This document shows, one piece after another, positions 7,066-15,360 of a stretch of DNA of 22,272 bases. This DNA comes from a virus, in the IMG/VR virus record IMGVR_UViG_3300042891_000690, positions 1-22,272 of that record. The stretch is one strand, 5' to 3'. The translations under genes and the position numbers were made by a program. A model generated the notes under the pieces. The model saw only the letters and a list, made by a program, of their open reading frames with translations, was not told the origin of the DNA and did no database searches. Within the stretch, counting starts at the first letter, position 1. Every line of letters begins with the position of its first letter.

Positions 7066-8067
7066 ATGAATATATTGATCACAGGAGTTGCTGGTTTACT
7101 AGGAAGCAGCATTGCAAGAAGCCTTTCAAATCATAATGTTGTTGGAGTAGATAATCTAGTTGGTGGTTATATTGATAACATACCCTCAGAAATTAAATGG
7201 GTCAATAAAAATTGTAATGAATTAACAAAAGAAGACTTCAAAGATATTGAAGTTGTAGTTCATGCAGCGTGTACTGCACATGAAGGTCTTTCTGTTTTTT
7301 CTCCTAAGTTTATTACAGATAACACATATGGAAATTCTATGAATGTTTTGAGTTGTGCAATTCAGGCGGGTGTAAAAAAGTTTATATTTACATCGAGTAT
7401 GGCTAGATATGGAACTCAAGACACTTTGCCTTTTACAGAAAACATGATACCAAAACCACAAGATCCATATGGTATTGCAAAACATGCTTTTGAGTTAACA
7501 TTAAAAAATCTTTCAAAAACTCATGGCATGGAATTTGTTATTCTTGTACCACACAACGTTGTTGGTCATGGACAAAACTACACAGATCCTTTTAGAAATG
7601 TTGCTGGAATTATGATTAACAGAATGCTTCAGGGAAAGCAACCAATTATTTATGGTGATGGTAATCAAAAAAGATGTTTTTCTGATATGAGAGATATTAT
7701 TGATCCATTTCACAAAGTTATTTTTTCTGATGTGGCTAATGGAGAAGTAATTAATATTGGTCCAGACAATAACTTTATAACAATTAATGAATTAGCAGAA
7801 GAGATAGCCTCCATTATTGGTTTTGATTTAGATCCAATTTATTTAGATGCAAGACCTTCTGAAGTAAGATTAGCCCACTGCTCTGCTGATAAAGCAAGAA
7901 AGTTGCTTGACTATTCAACACATTATGAATTAAAAGAAATTTTGTCAAACATGGTTGATTGGGTTAAAATAAGAGGAACTGGACCGTTTAATTTTAATTT
8001 ACCAGTTGAAATTCAAAATAGTTTAACTCCAAAAACTTGGGTAAACCAGGATATATTTAATAAATGA
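7066..8067 (+). CDS. NAD-dependent sugar epimerase/dehydratase (extended SDR)
   Basis: 333 residues. It has the N-terminal dinucleotide motif GVAGLLG (GxxGxxG, residues 7-13), the acidic VDNL after strand 2, and the catalytic set FTSSMARYG (Ser110/111) with YGIAK (Tyr135, Lys139). The C-terminal substrate domain carries GDGNQKRCF and DMRDI, as in UDP-glucose 4-epimerases and relatives. The likely job is interconversion of an NDP-sugar for the transferases downstream; the exact sugar cannot be read. AGGG lies just upstream of ATG 7066. It is the first gene of a coupled + operon to 12413 and overlaps the next gene by ATGA. Confidence 0.9.
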   Translation: MNILITGVAGLLGSSIARSLSNHNVVGVDNLVGGYIDNIPSEIKWVNKNCNELTKEDFKDIEVVVHAACTAHEGLSVFSPKFITDNTYGNSMNVLSCAIQAGVKKFIFTSSMARYGTQDTLPFTENMIPKPQDPYGIAKHAFELTLKNLSKTHGMEFVILVPHNVVGHGQNYTDPFRNVAGIMINRMLQGKQPIIYGDGNQKRCFSDMRDIIDPFHKVIFSDVANGEVINIGPDNNFITINELAEEIASIIGFDLDPIYLDARPSEVRLAHCSADKARKLLDYSTHYELKEILSNMVDWVKIRGTGPFNFNLPVEIQNSLTPKTWVNQDIFNK

Positions 8068-8837
8068 ACAATAAACTAAAGTTTTCATCAACGCAAGAAA
8101 GATTATTGGTAGATGAGTTAGTAAATTTATTTTTTTTAATTCAGGAAGAAGTAAAGCCAAAGATTAGCATTGAATTAGGAGCCAACTCTGCAGAGTTTTC
8201 TCAAAAAATAAAACAAGAGTATCCAAATATTAAATCTTGGGCATTTGAGGCTAACCCATACGTACATAAACACTATGCCGACAGTTTGCAAGATGTTGGA
8301 GTAGAATATATAAATGCTGCAATTACAAATAAAATAGGTAAAACTAGGTTTCTTATTCAAGAAGCATATTTAAATAATGGAGAGTGGGACGGTAAAAGAA
8401 TTAATAGGCTTATAGGAAATAATAGTCTTTTAATACGTGATCAAGACGATGTTTTGTATTCCGCCCCAAAAGTTGATTGCAATACTTTAGATGGATTTTT
8501 TATAGATTCGAATATTTTAAATAGTGATGATACAGTTTGTATTTGGATTGATGTTGAGGGAGCAATTGAGCAAGTACTTAGCAATTCATATAAAACATTA
8601 AAACAAACAGATTCGATATTTATTGAAGTAGAAGACTTTAAGTTTTGGCATGATCAATGGCTTGCTGAAGATGTTATAAAATTTTTAATATCTCAAGATT
8701 TTGTTCCAATAGCCAGAGACTATGAGCATGAAAAACAAAATAATTATATATTTATAAAGTCAAAACTTATGGATAATAATAAAATACTGGATCTTGTTAA
8801 AAATTGGCAAAACCTATATGAAAGCATTGAGTACTAA
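8064..8837 (+). CDS. FkbM-type methyltransferase
   Basis: 257 residues. Motif I is SIELGANSAEFSQKI (about residues 35-49), then WAFEANPYV after strand 2, then NTLDGFF and WIDVEGAIEQVL, the FkbM signature around the DVEG motif. FkbM proteins usually O-methylate sugars or polyketides. Here the surroundings point to a sugar or glycan methyl group; that is inference. The ATG overlaps the epimerase stop (ATGA). The C-terminal extension after about residue 230 is polar and looks like an added helix. Together with 5812-6348 the cassette has two different methyltransferases. Confidence 0.85.
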   Translation: MNNKLKFSSTQERLLVDELVNLFFLIQEEVKPKISIELGANSAEFSQKIKQEYPNIKSWAFEANPYVHKHYADSLQDVGVEYINAAITNKIGKTRFLIQEAYLNNGEWDGKRINRLIGNNSLLIRDQDDVLYSAPKVDCNTLDGFFIDSNILNSDDTVCIWIDVEGAIEQVLSNSYKTLKQTDSIFIEVEDFKFWHDQWLAEDVIKFLISQDFVPIARDYEHEKQNNYIFIKSKLMDNNKILDLVKNWQNLYESIEY

Positions 8838-8838
8838 A

Positions 8839-9669
8839 ATGAAATACGTTGTTGGTCTTCCATACAGAGTTAAGTCTTTTAGGGACAGTCTTATGGCAAC
8901 GTGTAAACTAGAAAATGTTTTTGAAATTGATAATACTGAAAACAATATTGGGTTTTCCGCAAGCCATAATCTTGGAATACAAAAAATGTATGATGACGGC
9001 GCTGATTGGTATATAGTTATGAGTGCTGCTGTTCGATTTGGTGAGCCTGGTGGGTTAGATTTTATTGAAATATTAAAAAATACAGAGTGTGTTATAGTTG
9101 AGGCACTTGGTGTTTATGGATGGCATTTTATAGCATTTCATAAAACCTTAATTGATAAGGTTGGACTATGGGATACAAACTTTACTCCGTATGGTTACGA
9201 AGACTTTGACTACAGCATGAGAATTCAAAGAGCATTTTTATTAGAATATGACGATCATTGGAAAAAAATTGTAGAAAATAAAACAATGTGGGACAAAGTT
9301 AAGATCGACATCAAAGACACAATAATGGCACACAGTTTAAAACTTGGCGGCGTAGATCCAAAAATGGGCAAAACAAGAGAATATTATAATAAAAAATGGG
9401 GAAGATATCCTTCAACTAGTGAAGATCCATATAACTCTTATTTTTACCCTTTTAATAATTCAGAAAATGGTTTAGGATATTTTACAAACGATTACTATAA
9501 TCACTGGATAATAAAAGAATCTAAAAAAGAAAAACAAAATTTTATTGAAGCAGTAGTTACATGTTTATGTGGAAATTCTTTTAAATCAATGTCTGTTAGC
9601 GGGGCGCTGGAAGTTAATACTTGTGCTGCATGCGATCCTGCTGAATTTATGCAAGATGGAACTAAATAA
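8839..9669 (+). CDS. GT2-like glycosyltransferase fused to a bL31-like zinc ribbon
   Basis: 276 residues from ATG 8839, one base after the previous stop; an open frame from TTG 8794 lies inside the previous gene and is rejected. Residues 1-130 look like a family 2 glycosyltransferase: NIGFSASHNLGI and YGYEDFDYSMRI with the usual Glu-Asp pair. The metal site expected near residues 61-66 reads MSAAVR, without the acidic DxD. Residues 238-276 differ: TCLCGNSFKSMS and TCAACDPAEF give C-x-C-x17-C-x2-C (Cys 242, 244, 262, 265), close to zinc-binding ribosomal protein bL31. The active state of the transferase is uncertain. Confidence 0.75.
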   Translation: MKYVVGLPYRVKSFRDSLMATCKLENVFEIDNTENNIGFSASHNLGIQKMYDDGADWYIVMSAAVRFGEPGGLDFIEILKNTECVIVEALGVYGWHFIAFHKTLIDKVGLWDTNFTPYGYEDFDYSMRIQRAFLLEYDDHWKKIVENKTMWDKVKIDIKDTIMAHSLKLGGVDPKMGKTREYYNKKWGRYPSTSEDPYNSYFYPFNNSENGLGYFTNDYYNHWIIKESKKEKQNFIEAVVTCLCGNSFKSMSVSGALEVNTCAACDPAEFMQDGTK

Positions 9670-10529
9670 TGAACAATATTAAAACCTATTTATATTCTTT
9701 TAATGAAGAAGACTGTGCTGCCGATAAGTGGGATTATGGTCTTTTAAAAGAAATGTTTGACAAATATAGTATAGAGCAAATCAAAGTTAATTCTTTGCCA
9801 ATAGAAGAAAGAGCATTTGTTGTAATTCCTGGACCACAAAATATAGGACATGAAGAAGATATATCAAAAGAGTTAAAAAATATATCTAGATTAGTTTTAT
9901 TTATAACAGGGGATGAAGAAGGAGTTTTTGGTATAGACAAAATAAATCATCCTAATGCTGAGGTTTGGATTCAATACCCTCATAAAAAACATGATAAGTA
10001 CAATAAACTTCCAATTGGTGTGCCACAGCATCTAAAAAATAATTTACCTAATTATAAAACTAAAACATATGATGTATTTTTTGGTGGACAAATCACACAT
10101 CAAAGGAGACAACAGTTAGCAGAAGTAATGCCCTCGATTGAGAATGCCCTATACAAGCCTACAGACGGCTTTGCTAAGGGAGATAATCCAGTTGACTACT
10201 ATGACAACCTAATGAATTCAAAAATTGCTCCTTGCCCTGCTGGTGCCGTATCAATTGAATCATTTAGGTTATTTGAAGCAATAGAAATGATGACTTTACC
10301 AATAGCAGACCTTGTAGATTCAAGTGGTTTAAAATATAATTTTTATAAAAATGTTTTTAATGAACTGGTTCCATTTTATCAAACAAGACATTGGAGTGAA
10401 TTGCCCATAATTGTATTAAATTTATTAGAAGAATATCCAAAAAATATGCATAATGTGGTATGCTGGTGGATTAAATACAAAAGAGATCTTGGAATAAAAT
10501 TAATGGAGCAAGTAAATGCAAAAATCTGA
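9669..10529 (+). CDS. exostosin-like glycosyltransferase
   Basis: 286 residues. The second half has VFFGGQITHQRRQQL followed by SKIAPCPAGAVSIESFRLFE and a PIAD loop. This is the pattern of exostosin/GT47-like transferases, with an acidic residue after the SFR segment. The first half has an Asp/Glu-rich Rossmann-type fold with LFITGDEEG. No signal peptide or membrane segment is seen, so it should act in the cytoplasm. The ATG overlaps the previous stop by one base. The next gene begins 14 bases before its end, so translation is coupled. Sugar donor unknown. Confidence 0.7.
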   Translation: MNNIKTYLYSFNEEDCAADKWDYGLLKEMFDKYSIEQIKVNSLPIEERAFVVIPGPQNIGHEEDISKELKNISRLVLFITGDEEGVFGIDKINHPNAEVWIQYPHKKHDKYNKLPIGVPQHLKNNLPNYKTKTYDVFFGGQITHQRRQQLAEVMPSIENALYKPTDGFAKGDNPVDYYDNLMNSKIAPCPAGAVSIESFRLFEAIEMMTLPIADLVDSSGLKYNFYKNVFNELVPFYQTRHWSELPIIVLNLLEEYPKNMHNVVCWWIKYKRDLGIKLMEQVNAKI

Positions 10530-11376
10530 CGTAACAATTATAATTCCAACATCTTATATACCTAGTCATCCTAGTATTAAAGTAATAGAAACAACAATTA
10601 AAAATACCAGATTTCATTTTCCAAATAATGAAATTATTTTACAAATAGATGGACTTAGAGCAGAACAGGCACAATATAAAAAAGATTATGATGAACATAA
10701 AAATAGGGTGCTTTGGAAATGTTTGCATGAATGGCAAAATGTATTGCCAATAATTTTTGACCAACATAGTCATCAAAGTACCATGATGAAAAAAACCATT
10801 AACTTAGTTCAAACACCATTAATTCTTTACATTGAAGGAGATCTTCCTTTAAGAACCGACAGAGATATTGACTGGAATAAGTGTTTAGACATGTTTGAAC
10901 ACAATAAAGCAAATACAATAAGGTTTTATTTAAGAGAAGAGATGCCACAAGAGCATGAGCACATGATGTGTGGTCAAGAAGATAGTTTTATAAAAACTGT
11001 TCAATGGAGTCAAAACCCACATTTAAGTTTTACTAGTTACTATAAAGACATTATTTTACCAAATGTTGGTGAAACAAATTATATTGAAGATGAATTTTAT
11101 GGAAAGGCCCAAACTGATTGCGAGTATTTGCCTGAAGAAGAACCTGTGATTGAGGAACCATACGTTTTTAAAATTAGAAATTGGGAAGCACACAAAATGT
11201 TTATTTATTATCCAGACAATGGACAAAACTTAAGTAGGGTTTTACATTTAGATGGAAGACAAAGCACTAAAAAATTTACACAAGATGATGACTTTTGGGA
11301 ATATACAAGCATTGAGGATGCAAAAAAAATATTAAGACAATCAGAAATGTTTAAAGATGACAAGGATATTTTATGA
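10516..11376 (+). CDS. glycosyltransferase-like protein (GT-A/GT2)
   Basis: 286 residues. The N-terminus DVTIIIPTSYIPSHPS and the strand EIILQIDG fit a GT-A nucleotide-sugar fold. PLILYIEGDLPLRTD (residues 101-115) supplies the acidic EGD at the usual DxD place. The C-terminal part (WEAHKMFIYYPDNGQNLSR, HLDGRQ) is not one I can assign. GGAG at about 10503 precedes the ATG at 10516, which lies inside the end of the previous gene. The stop overlaps the next ATG (ATGA). It belongs to the four-transferase run 8839-12413. Confidence 0.65.
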   Translation: MQKSDVTIIIPTSYIPSHPSIKVIETTIKNTRFHFPNNEIILQIDGLRAEQAQYKKDYDEHKNRVLWKCLHEWQNVLPIIFDQHSHQSTMMKKTINLVQTPLILYIEGDLPLRTDRDIDWNKCLDMFEHNKANTIRFYLREEMPQEHEHMMCGQEDSFIKTVQWSQNPHLSFTSYYKDIILPNVGETNYIEDEFYGKAQTDCEYLPEEEPVIEEPYVFKIRNWEAHKMFIYYPDNGQNLSRVLHLDGRQSTKKFTQDDDFWEYTSIEDAKKILRQSEMFKDDKDIL

Positions 11377-12413
11377 GATTAGGAATTATTGCTAGATCTG
11401 ATAACACTGGATTAGGCAATCAAACACGGGAATTAGTTAAAATGCTTAATCCCGACAAAATTTTATTGATTGATTCAAAACATTTTAATGGTAATAAGCA
11501 ACATCCAGAATGGTATAAAGATTACAATGTAATAACTACATCAGTTGGGTTTCCAACAAAACCAGAAGTAATAGAATTTTTAAGGGATATAGATATAGTT
11601 TTAAGTTGTGAAACTTTTTATAGGCAAGACTTTTTACATTATGCCAAACGAAGAGGCATTAAAACAATCTTACAATATAATTTTGAATTCTTATTAAATA
11701 TGTCTGTTCCAGAAGCAGAACTTCCAGATGTTTTACTTGCTCCAAGTTTATGGAACATAGATCAAATTGAAAAAATGGTTGATGGCAGATGTAAAATAAT
11801 TTCCCTTCCACCGCCAACCGATTCAACTTTGTTTGAAAATGTTAGACAAAACAATATGTCAAAAAATCATAATAGATTATTACATGTTGGTGGAAAGTTT
11901 GCAGCAAAAGATAGAAATGGAACTGAAACTGTTTTACAAATGCTTAAATATTCAAAAGCAAATTACGAGTTAGTAATTACAACACAAAAATTTCCAGAAT
12001 TAAATCTAAAAGATTCAAGAGTTACAGTTAACAATAATAATCCAGAGAATAGAGAAGAACTTTATAATGGATTTGATGCTATGGTTTTGCCAAGAAGATA
12101 TGCTGGTTTGTGTCTTCCAATGAATGAGGCATTGATTAGTGGACTGCCAGTATTTATGACAAATATATCTCCAAACAATTTAATTCTTCCTAAAGAATGG
12201 TTGGTAAAATCTGAACATGTTAATAGTTTTCAGGCCAAATCATTAATAGATGTTTATGAAGGAAGTCCTGAACATTTAGCAACAATTGTTGATGATTATA
12301 TGAATAACAAAGATAAGCGTGAAATGAAAGATTCTGCGTTACAAATAGGATTAAATAATTTTGCTAAAAATAATCTAAAGGATAAATATTTAGATCTTAT
12401 CGCTCATATGTAG
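11373..12413 (+). CDS. GT4-like glycosyltransferase (GT-B fold)
   Basis: 346 residues. The N-terminus MRLGIIARSDNTGLGNQTRE carries the glycine-rich loop of GT-B enzymes. The second domain starts near LLHVGGKFAAKDRNG. It contains DAMVLPRRYAGLCLPMNEAL followed by SGLPVFMT, the E-containing motif that binds the donor nucleotide-sugar in family 4. It is the last gene of the + operon that starts at 7066 and overlaps the previous gene by ATGA. Its end overlaps the convergent gene 12397-13086 by 17 bases, and no terminator hairpin is seen there. Confidence 0.8.
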   Translation: MRLGIIARSDNTGLGNQTRELVKMLNPDKILLIDSKHFNGNKQHPEWYKDYNVITTSVGFPTKPEVIEFLRDIDIVLSCETFYRQDFLHYAKRRGIKTILQYNFEFLLNMSVPEAELPDVLLAPSLWNIDQIEKMVDGRCKIISLPPPTDSTLFENVRQNNMSKNHNRLLHVGGKFAAKDRNGTETVLQMLKYSKANYELVITTQKFPELNLKDSRVTVNNNNPENREELYNGFDAMVLPRRYAGLCLPMNEALISGLPVFMTNISPNNLILPKEWLVKSEHVNSFQAKSLIDVYEGSPEHLATIVDDYMNNKDKREMKDSALQIGLNNFAKNNLKDKYLDLIAHM

Positions 12414-13086
12414 ATTTTTCTGGAAAGTTTGTAGTTAAATAATCTAACAAAAACACAAAAGAACTATCTGCGCTAGACAAGTAAGGAATTTGTTCTTTGT
12501 CTTGGTTGTATGATAATGCAACTAATGCACCACCTTTGTGAACCTTTACATCTTTTACTGTTTCTCCACCAATATTAAATGTATTTCCATACTTTGATCT
12601 CCAAAGTGTTGTATAATTTTCTTCAAGAATAGTTATTAATTTACTTTTTTTCATTGGCATTGGCACGTGAAGTTCGTAACTAATGGGACTTGGTATGTTT
12701 CTTTTTTGTAAATAAGAATATGTTTTTCCTAATCTATGTAAATAAGTAGATCTAATCCCAAGATTATGATACTGATTTATTTGATCTTCAAGTAATCCAT
12801 TATTATATATTTTTATTTCATTTACCTTATTTGTAATATAAAAATCATCATTCATTAATATAAAATCTTCGGGTATTTCTTCAGAGGCACAGGCAGCCCT
12901 AAGATTGTTAAGTGCATTTTGATACTTATGTTGATTTTGTAATACTGGAATATAATTGCCAAGATACCAATCTGGTTTTCCACCAACTACCCAAATTTTT
13001 GGATCATTAGTATTTTCTACAACAGATCTAATTGAATATCTAAGTTCTTCGTTTTCACCATCTTTACATATGTATACAAAATTCAT
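12397..13086 (-). CDS. Stealth-like sugar-phosphate transferase
   Basis: 229 residues. The layout matches the Stealth family: FVYICKDGENEELRYSIRSV (CR1-like start), KIWVVGGKPDW, then DFILMNDDFYI (NDDF at residues 79-82, CR2-like), and ELHVPMPMKKS. Stealth enzymes move hexose-1-phosphate in making bacterial capsules and are related to GlcNAc-1-phosphotransferase. A phage copy would extend the glycan theme and is inferred to be cytoplasmic. AAAGGAAA lies just before ATG 13086. A strong hairpin terminator sits directly upstream, so transcription may come from read-through or a promoter I cannot see. Confidence 0.6.
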   Translation of the reverse strand: MNFVYICKDGENEELRYSIRSVVENTNDPKIWVVGGKPDWYLGNYIPVLQNQHKYQNALNNLRAACASEEIPEDFILMNDDFYITNKVNEIKIYNNGLLEDQINQYHNLGIRSTYLHRLGKTYSYLQKRNIPSPISYELHVPMPMKKSKLITILEENYTTLWRSKYGNTFNIGGETVKDVKVHKGGALVALSYNQDKEQIPYLSSADSSFVFLLDYLTTNFPEKSTYER

Positions 13087-13105
13087 AAGTTTCCTTTATA
13101 TAAAA

Positions 13106-13135
13106 AAATAGGGACAGAAATATCCATCCCTATTT
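13106..13135 (-). terminator. rho-independent terminator after the holin-like gene
   Basis: Perfect 9-bp stem (AAATAGGGA with TCCCTATTT) around a 12-base loop. On the - strand it is followed by a run of about seven T. It lies between the end of the holin-like gene (13147) and the Stealth-like gene (13086). The + side has a weaker T run, so it may also stop + strand read-through. Confidence 0.8.
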
Positions 13136-13146
13136 ATTAAGTATAA

Positions 13147-13425
13147 TTACTTTACAGCCTTTTTAGCAACTTTCTTTTTTGCTGCTTTTTTAACTGGTTT
13201 GATATTTTTAAGTGCAACTTCTACATCTTTTGCAACTGCATCAAACTTACCAAAAGATTTGTCTTTTGGATTTGCTGCACGAAGTGCGACTGGAACTAGG
13301 GCTGCTACAAGTGCTGCCCACATATCTTTAGGATCTGTAATTCCAGCGGTATACAAAGCAATTACTGCTGCAAGAACTGAGCGACCGTAACTTGAAAGCA
13401 TTGCTTTTAGTTGTTCTTTATTCAT
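13147..13425 (-). CDS. holin-like small membrane protein with Lys/Ala tail
   Basis: 92 residues. Two hydrophobic helices lie at about residues 15-30 (SVLAAVIALYTAGI) and 35-51 (MWAALVAALVPVALRAA), joined by TDPKD. The last 17 residues are a basic VKKAAKKKVAKKAVK tail. Size, two membrane helices and charged C-terminus fit phage holins, which permeabilise the membrane at lysis. The same kind of tail ends the CHAP endolysin at 18395-18982. The ATG at 13425 has GAGGTGATT upstream, a strong ribosome site, and its own -10 box. A terminator follows. An alternative is a non-lytic phage membrane protein. Confidence 0.6.
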   Translation of the reverse strand: MNKEQLKAMLSSYGRSVLAAVIALYTAGITDPKDMWAALVAALVPVALRAANPKDKSFGKFDAVAKDVEVALKNIKPVKKAAKKKVAKKAVK

Positions 13426-13447
13426 TTAATCACCTCTTTCATATACC

Positions 13448-13469
13448 ATTATAGCGTATATTGCTATAA
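13448..13469 (-). promoter_or_regulatory. promoter with inverted repeat before the holin-like gene
   Basis: Perfect TATAAT on the - strand (13453-13448), about 22 bases before ATG 13425. It overlaps one arm of a 7-bp perfect inverted repeat (TTATAGC at 13449-13455, GCTATAA at 13463-13469). This could be an operator, but AT-rich repeats also arise by chance. Confidence 0.45.
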
Positions 13470-13475
13470 ATCTTT

Positions 13476-13865
13476 TTATTTTTGCTCAACTATAGGCTTG
13501 AGTTTTTCTAAAATAAACCTTAATTTTGCATCTGAGTATAAATCTGCTAACTTTGGCTGTTCAATTTGTTGTTCACAATATAAGATAATATCATTAACAG
13601 TAGCCATTGTTTCCTCAATATAATTAAAAGCCACGTCTCTAGAGTCTGATAGAAATTTAATAAAGTTCTCTTGAGTTTCATCCGTTTCATTTTTAATCAA
13701 ATCTAACTGATCTTTTAAGGTTTCAGAAAAAGCCTTTAGTATTCTTTGATCAAGAACAAGTTGTTTTAACATTGTTTTTAATGTATATACCTTATAGGAC
13801 AAAGATATAATAACGCACATGCTTAAAAATAATCCAGTAAACGTAATTAAATTAAAGAACTGCAT
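13476..13865 (-). CDS. membrane-anchored coiled-coil protein
   Basis: 129 residues. One N-terminal membrane helix (FFNLITFTGLFLSMCVIISLS, about residues 3-23) is followed by a long polar helical part rich in Leu, Glu and Lys, with a heptad-like pattern to about residue 100. This is the layout of a single-pass protein with a soluble coiled coil. In a lysis region a spanin-like or anti-host membrane role is possible, but actinophage spanins differ, so I keep it as unknown. The ATG at 13865 lies 14 bases inside the end of the glycosylase gene upstream. The promoter of the holin-like gene follows. Confidence 0.6.
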   Translation of the reverse strand: MQFFNLITFTGLFLSMCVIISLSYKVYTLKTMLKQLVLDQRILKAFSETLKDQLDLIKNETDETQENFIKFLSDSRDVAFNYIEETMATVNDIILYCEQQIEQPKLADLYSDAKLRFILEKLKPIVEQK

Positions 13866-14367
13866 TTAACAACTCATTTCTTTCTTCATGTGTTGGCCAA
13901 TAATATTGGCAAGGAACTTTGCGTTCTGGACAGCACGGAACATTGTATGGGCTTGATTCTGCATACTGATATTTAATATAATAGATAGGATCTTTTTTAA
14001 ATAGATTAGCCTTGTGGGTTGTTGTAATACGCATTACTTTATTATCATTAGACCAGAACATTGGCGGAGTCTTTCCCCATCTACCCGAACATTTTGCTTT
14101 AAGATCATTAAGGTTATTCTCATTGTTTATTGTCTTAATACCGCGAATCTTAGCCTCTTCTATCATGTGCTGTATATAAGACCACAGGCCAGTCTCATAG
14201 CCTTTCCACATAAGCACTGCAGGGTGATTACGCCATGCTCCTGAGATAGACTCTCCAGACAACACCTTGAGTATTTGATACCCTTCAAGGATTTGTTTAT
14301 TAAGTCTTTTATTGTCTAAAGATTTTGCGGTATATGAAATGTCGCTAGACGGCAGAAATGTTTGCAT
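13852..14367 (-). CDS. pyrimidine-dimer DNA glycosylase family protein
   Basis: 171 residues matching the Pyr_excise-type family related to T4 endonuclease V. It starts MQTFLPSSDISYTAKSLDNK, followed by RLNKQILEGYQIL and WRNHPAVLMWKGYE, all typical of bacterial members. The family cuts DNA at UV-made pyrimidine dimers through a glycosylase and lyase step. This would help a phage of sunlit water, which fits but does not prove the habitat. AGGAG lies 5 bases before ATG 14367. The gene follows a hairpin terminator, so it probably has its own promoter, which I do not see clearly. Confidence 0.85.
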   Translation of the reverse strand: MQTFLPSSDISYTAKSLDNKRLNKQILEGYQILKVLSGESISGAWRNHPAVLMWKGYETGLWSYIQHMIEEAKIRGIKTINNENNLNDLKAKCSGRWGKTPPMFWSNDNKVMRITTTHKANLFKKDPIYYIKYQYAESSPYNVPCCPERKVPCQYYWPTHEERNELLNAVL

Positions 14368-14391
14368 TTTTACTCCTATCTAAATTAAAAT

Positions 14392-14423
14392 TAAAGAGCA
14401 TCTGTATTAGCAAATGCTCTTTA
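14392..14423 (-). terminator. hairpin terminator after the subtilisin-like gene
   Basis: Perfect 10-bp stem (TAAAGAGCAT with ATGCTCTTTA) around a 12-base loop, followed on the - strand by AATTTTAATTT, a weak T-rich tail. It lies just after the protease stop at 14434. Confidence 0.65.
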
Positions 14424-14433
14424 GTATTTAATG

Positions 14434-15339
14434 CTACAAAGCAGACATGTATCCAGTTGAAAGATATCTACCAGATAGCCATTGATTGTTTGTAGGTATT
14501 GTTTTAGCAAGTAGAAAGTTGTAGGTTTCATCAAAAGAACCCTTAAGATTTAAAACCCAATAAGCAGATAATGTCGCAGTCGCGTTTGAAGTTCCTGCGG
14601 TGAATGTACGAGATCCATCTCTATTAGTTACATACCATCTACCATTTAAATAGAAGTCTGTTTGGTTCCAACCATTTGAATACCTTGCTATAGTTGGAAC
14701 TGCTTTAATATCATATGCAGAGCGCCCATCAATTGATGTATTATCTGTTGCTCCAACTGAAACAACATCATTAATACAAGCAGGTGAATTTACTGCTTTT
14801 CTATTTTGTAGATTGCCTGTTGCAGCAATTACCGGAATATTTAATTGTTTTAACGCTAAGACTTGCTCTTTCATACCATCTGGGACTGCACAATTAGCCT
14901 GAATTGAACCCTGAGAAATATTTACAGCGGCAATATTATATTTCTGAGCATTGGCAATCACCCAATCAAGTGCTGTCTTTACTGGTCTTAGAGAATAAAT
15001 ATCTACTTGTCCAGAATCTGTAACGCCAACTATTCTAATTGGAATTATTTTGACATCTGGATTTACTGCTAAGATAACGGAAATCATTTGAGATCCGTGA
15101 TTTAGTGTTTTGTTTGTACTTTTTGGAATTGCTGCTGCTCCAAGACCTTCCATATAATTTTTTCCATTGGCACAGAGATATCTTTCAATAATACAAACCT
15201 CAGTTGCAATTGATTGTTGAAATAGGTTTGTACCTGTATCAATTACAACAATTGATGAAGGCGTAGTTGCTTGAGATGGTGCTGGAACAAATGTTCCAAA
15301 TAAAATTAATGCTAATAGTGCAGATACTTTATACTTCAT
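14434..15339 (-). CDS. secreted subtilisin-like serine protease (S8)
   Basis: 301 residues. A clear signal peptide (basic MKYK, hydrophobic ALLALILFGTF, cleavage near SQA-TT) is followed by a compact subtilase domain. The triad is visible: Asp34 in VVIDTG, His81 in NHGSQM, Ser251 in AGTSNATA. The oxyanion Asn176 is in AATGN, and VNISQGS matches the family strand. No prodomain or C-terminal domain is obvious. It would be exported by the host and could cut envelope or neighbouring proteins. AAGGAAA precedes ATG 15339. Secreted proteases are unusual in phages and suggest capture from an actinobacterial host. Confidence 0.88.
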   Translation of the reverse strand: MKYKVSALLALILFGTFVPAPSQATTPSSIVVIDTGTNLFQQSIATEVCIIERYLCANGKNYMEGLGAAAIPKSTNKTLNHGSQMISVILAVNPDVKIIPIRIVGVTDSGQVDIYSLRPVKTALDWVIANAQKYNIAAVNISQGSIQANCAVPDGMKEQVLALKQLNIPVIAATGNLQNRKAVNSPACINDVVSVGATDNTSIDGRSAYDIKAVPTIARYSNGWNQTDFYLNGRWYVTNRDGSRTFTAGTSNATATLSAYWVLNLKGSFDETYNFLLAKTIPTNNQWLSGRYLSTGYMSAL

Positions 15340-15360
15340 TGCTTTCCTTTTCTATTGTAG

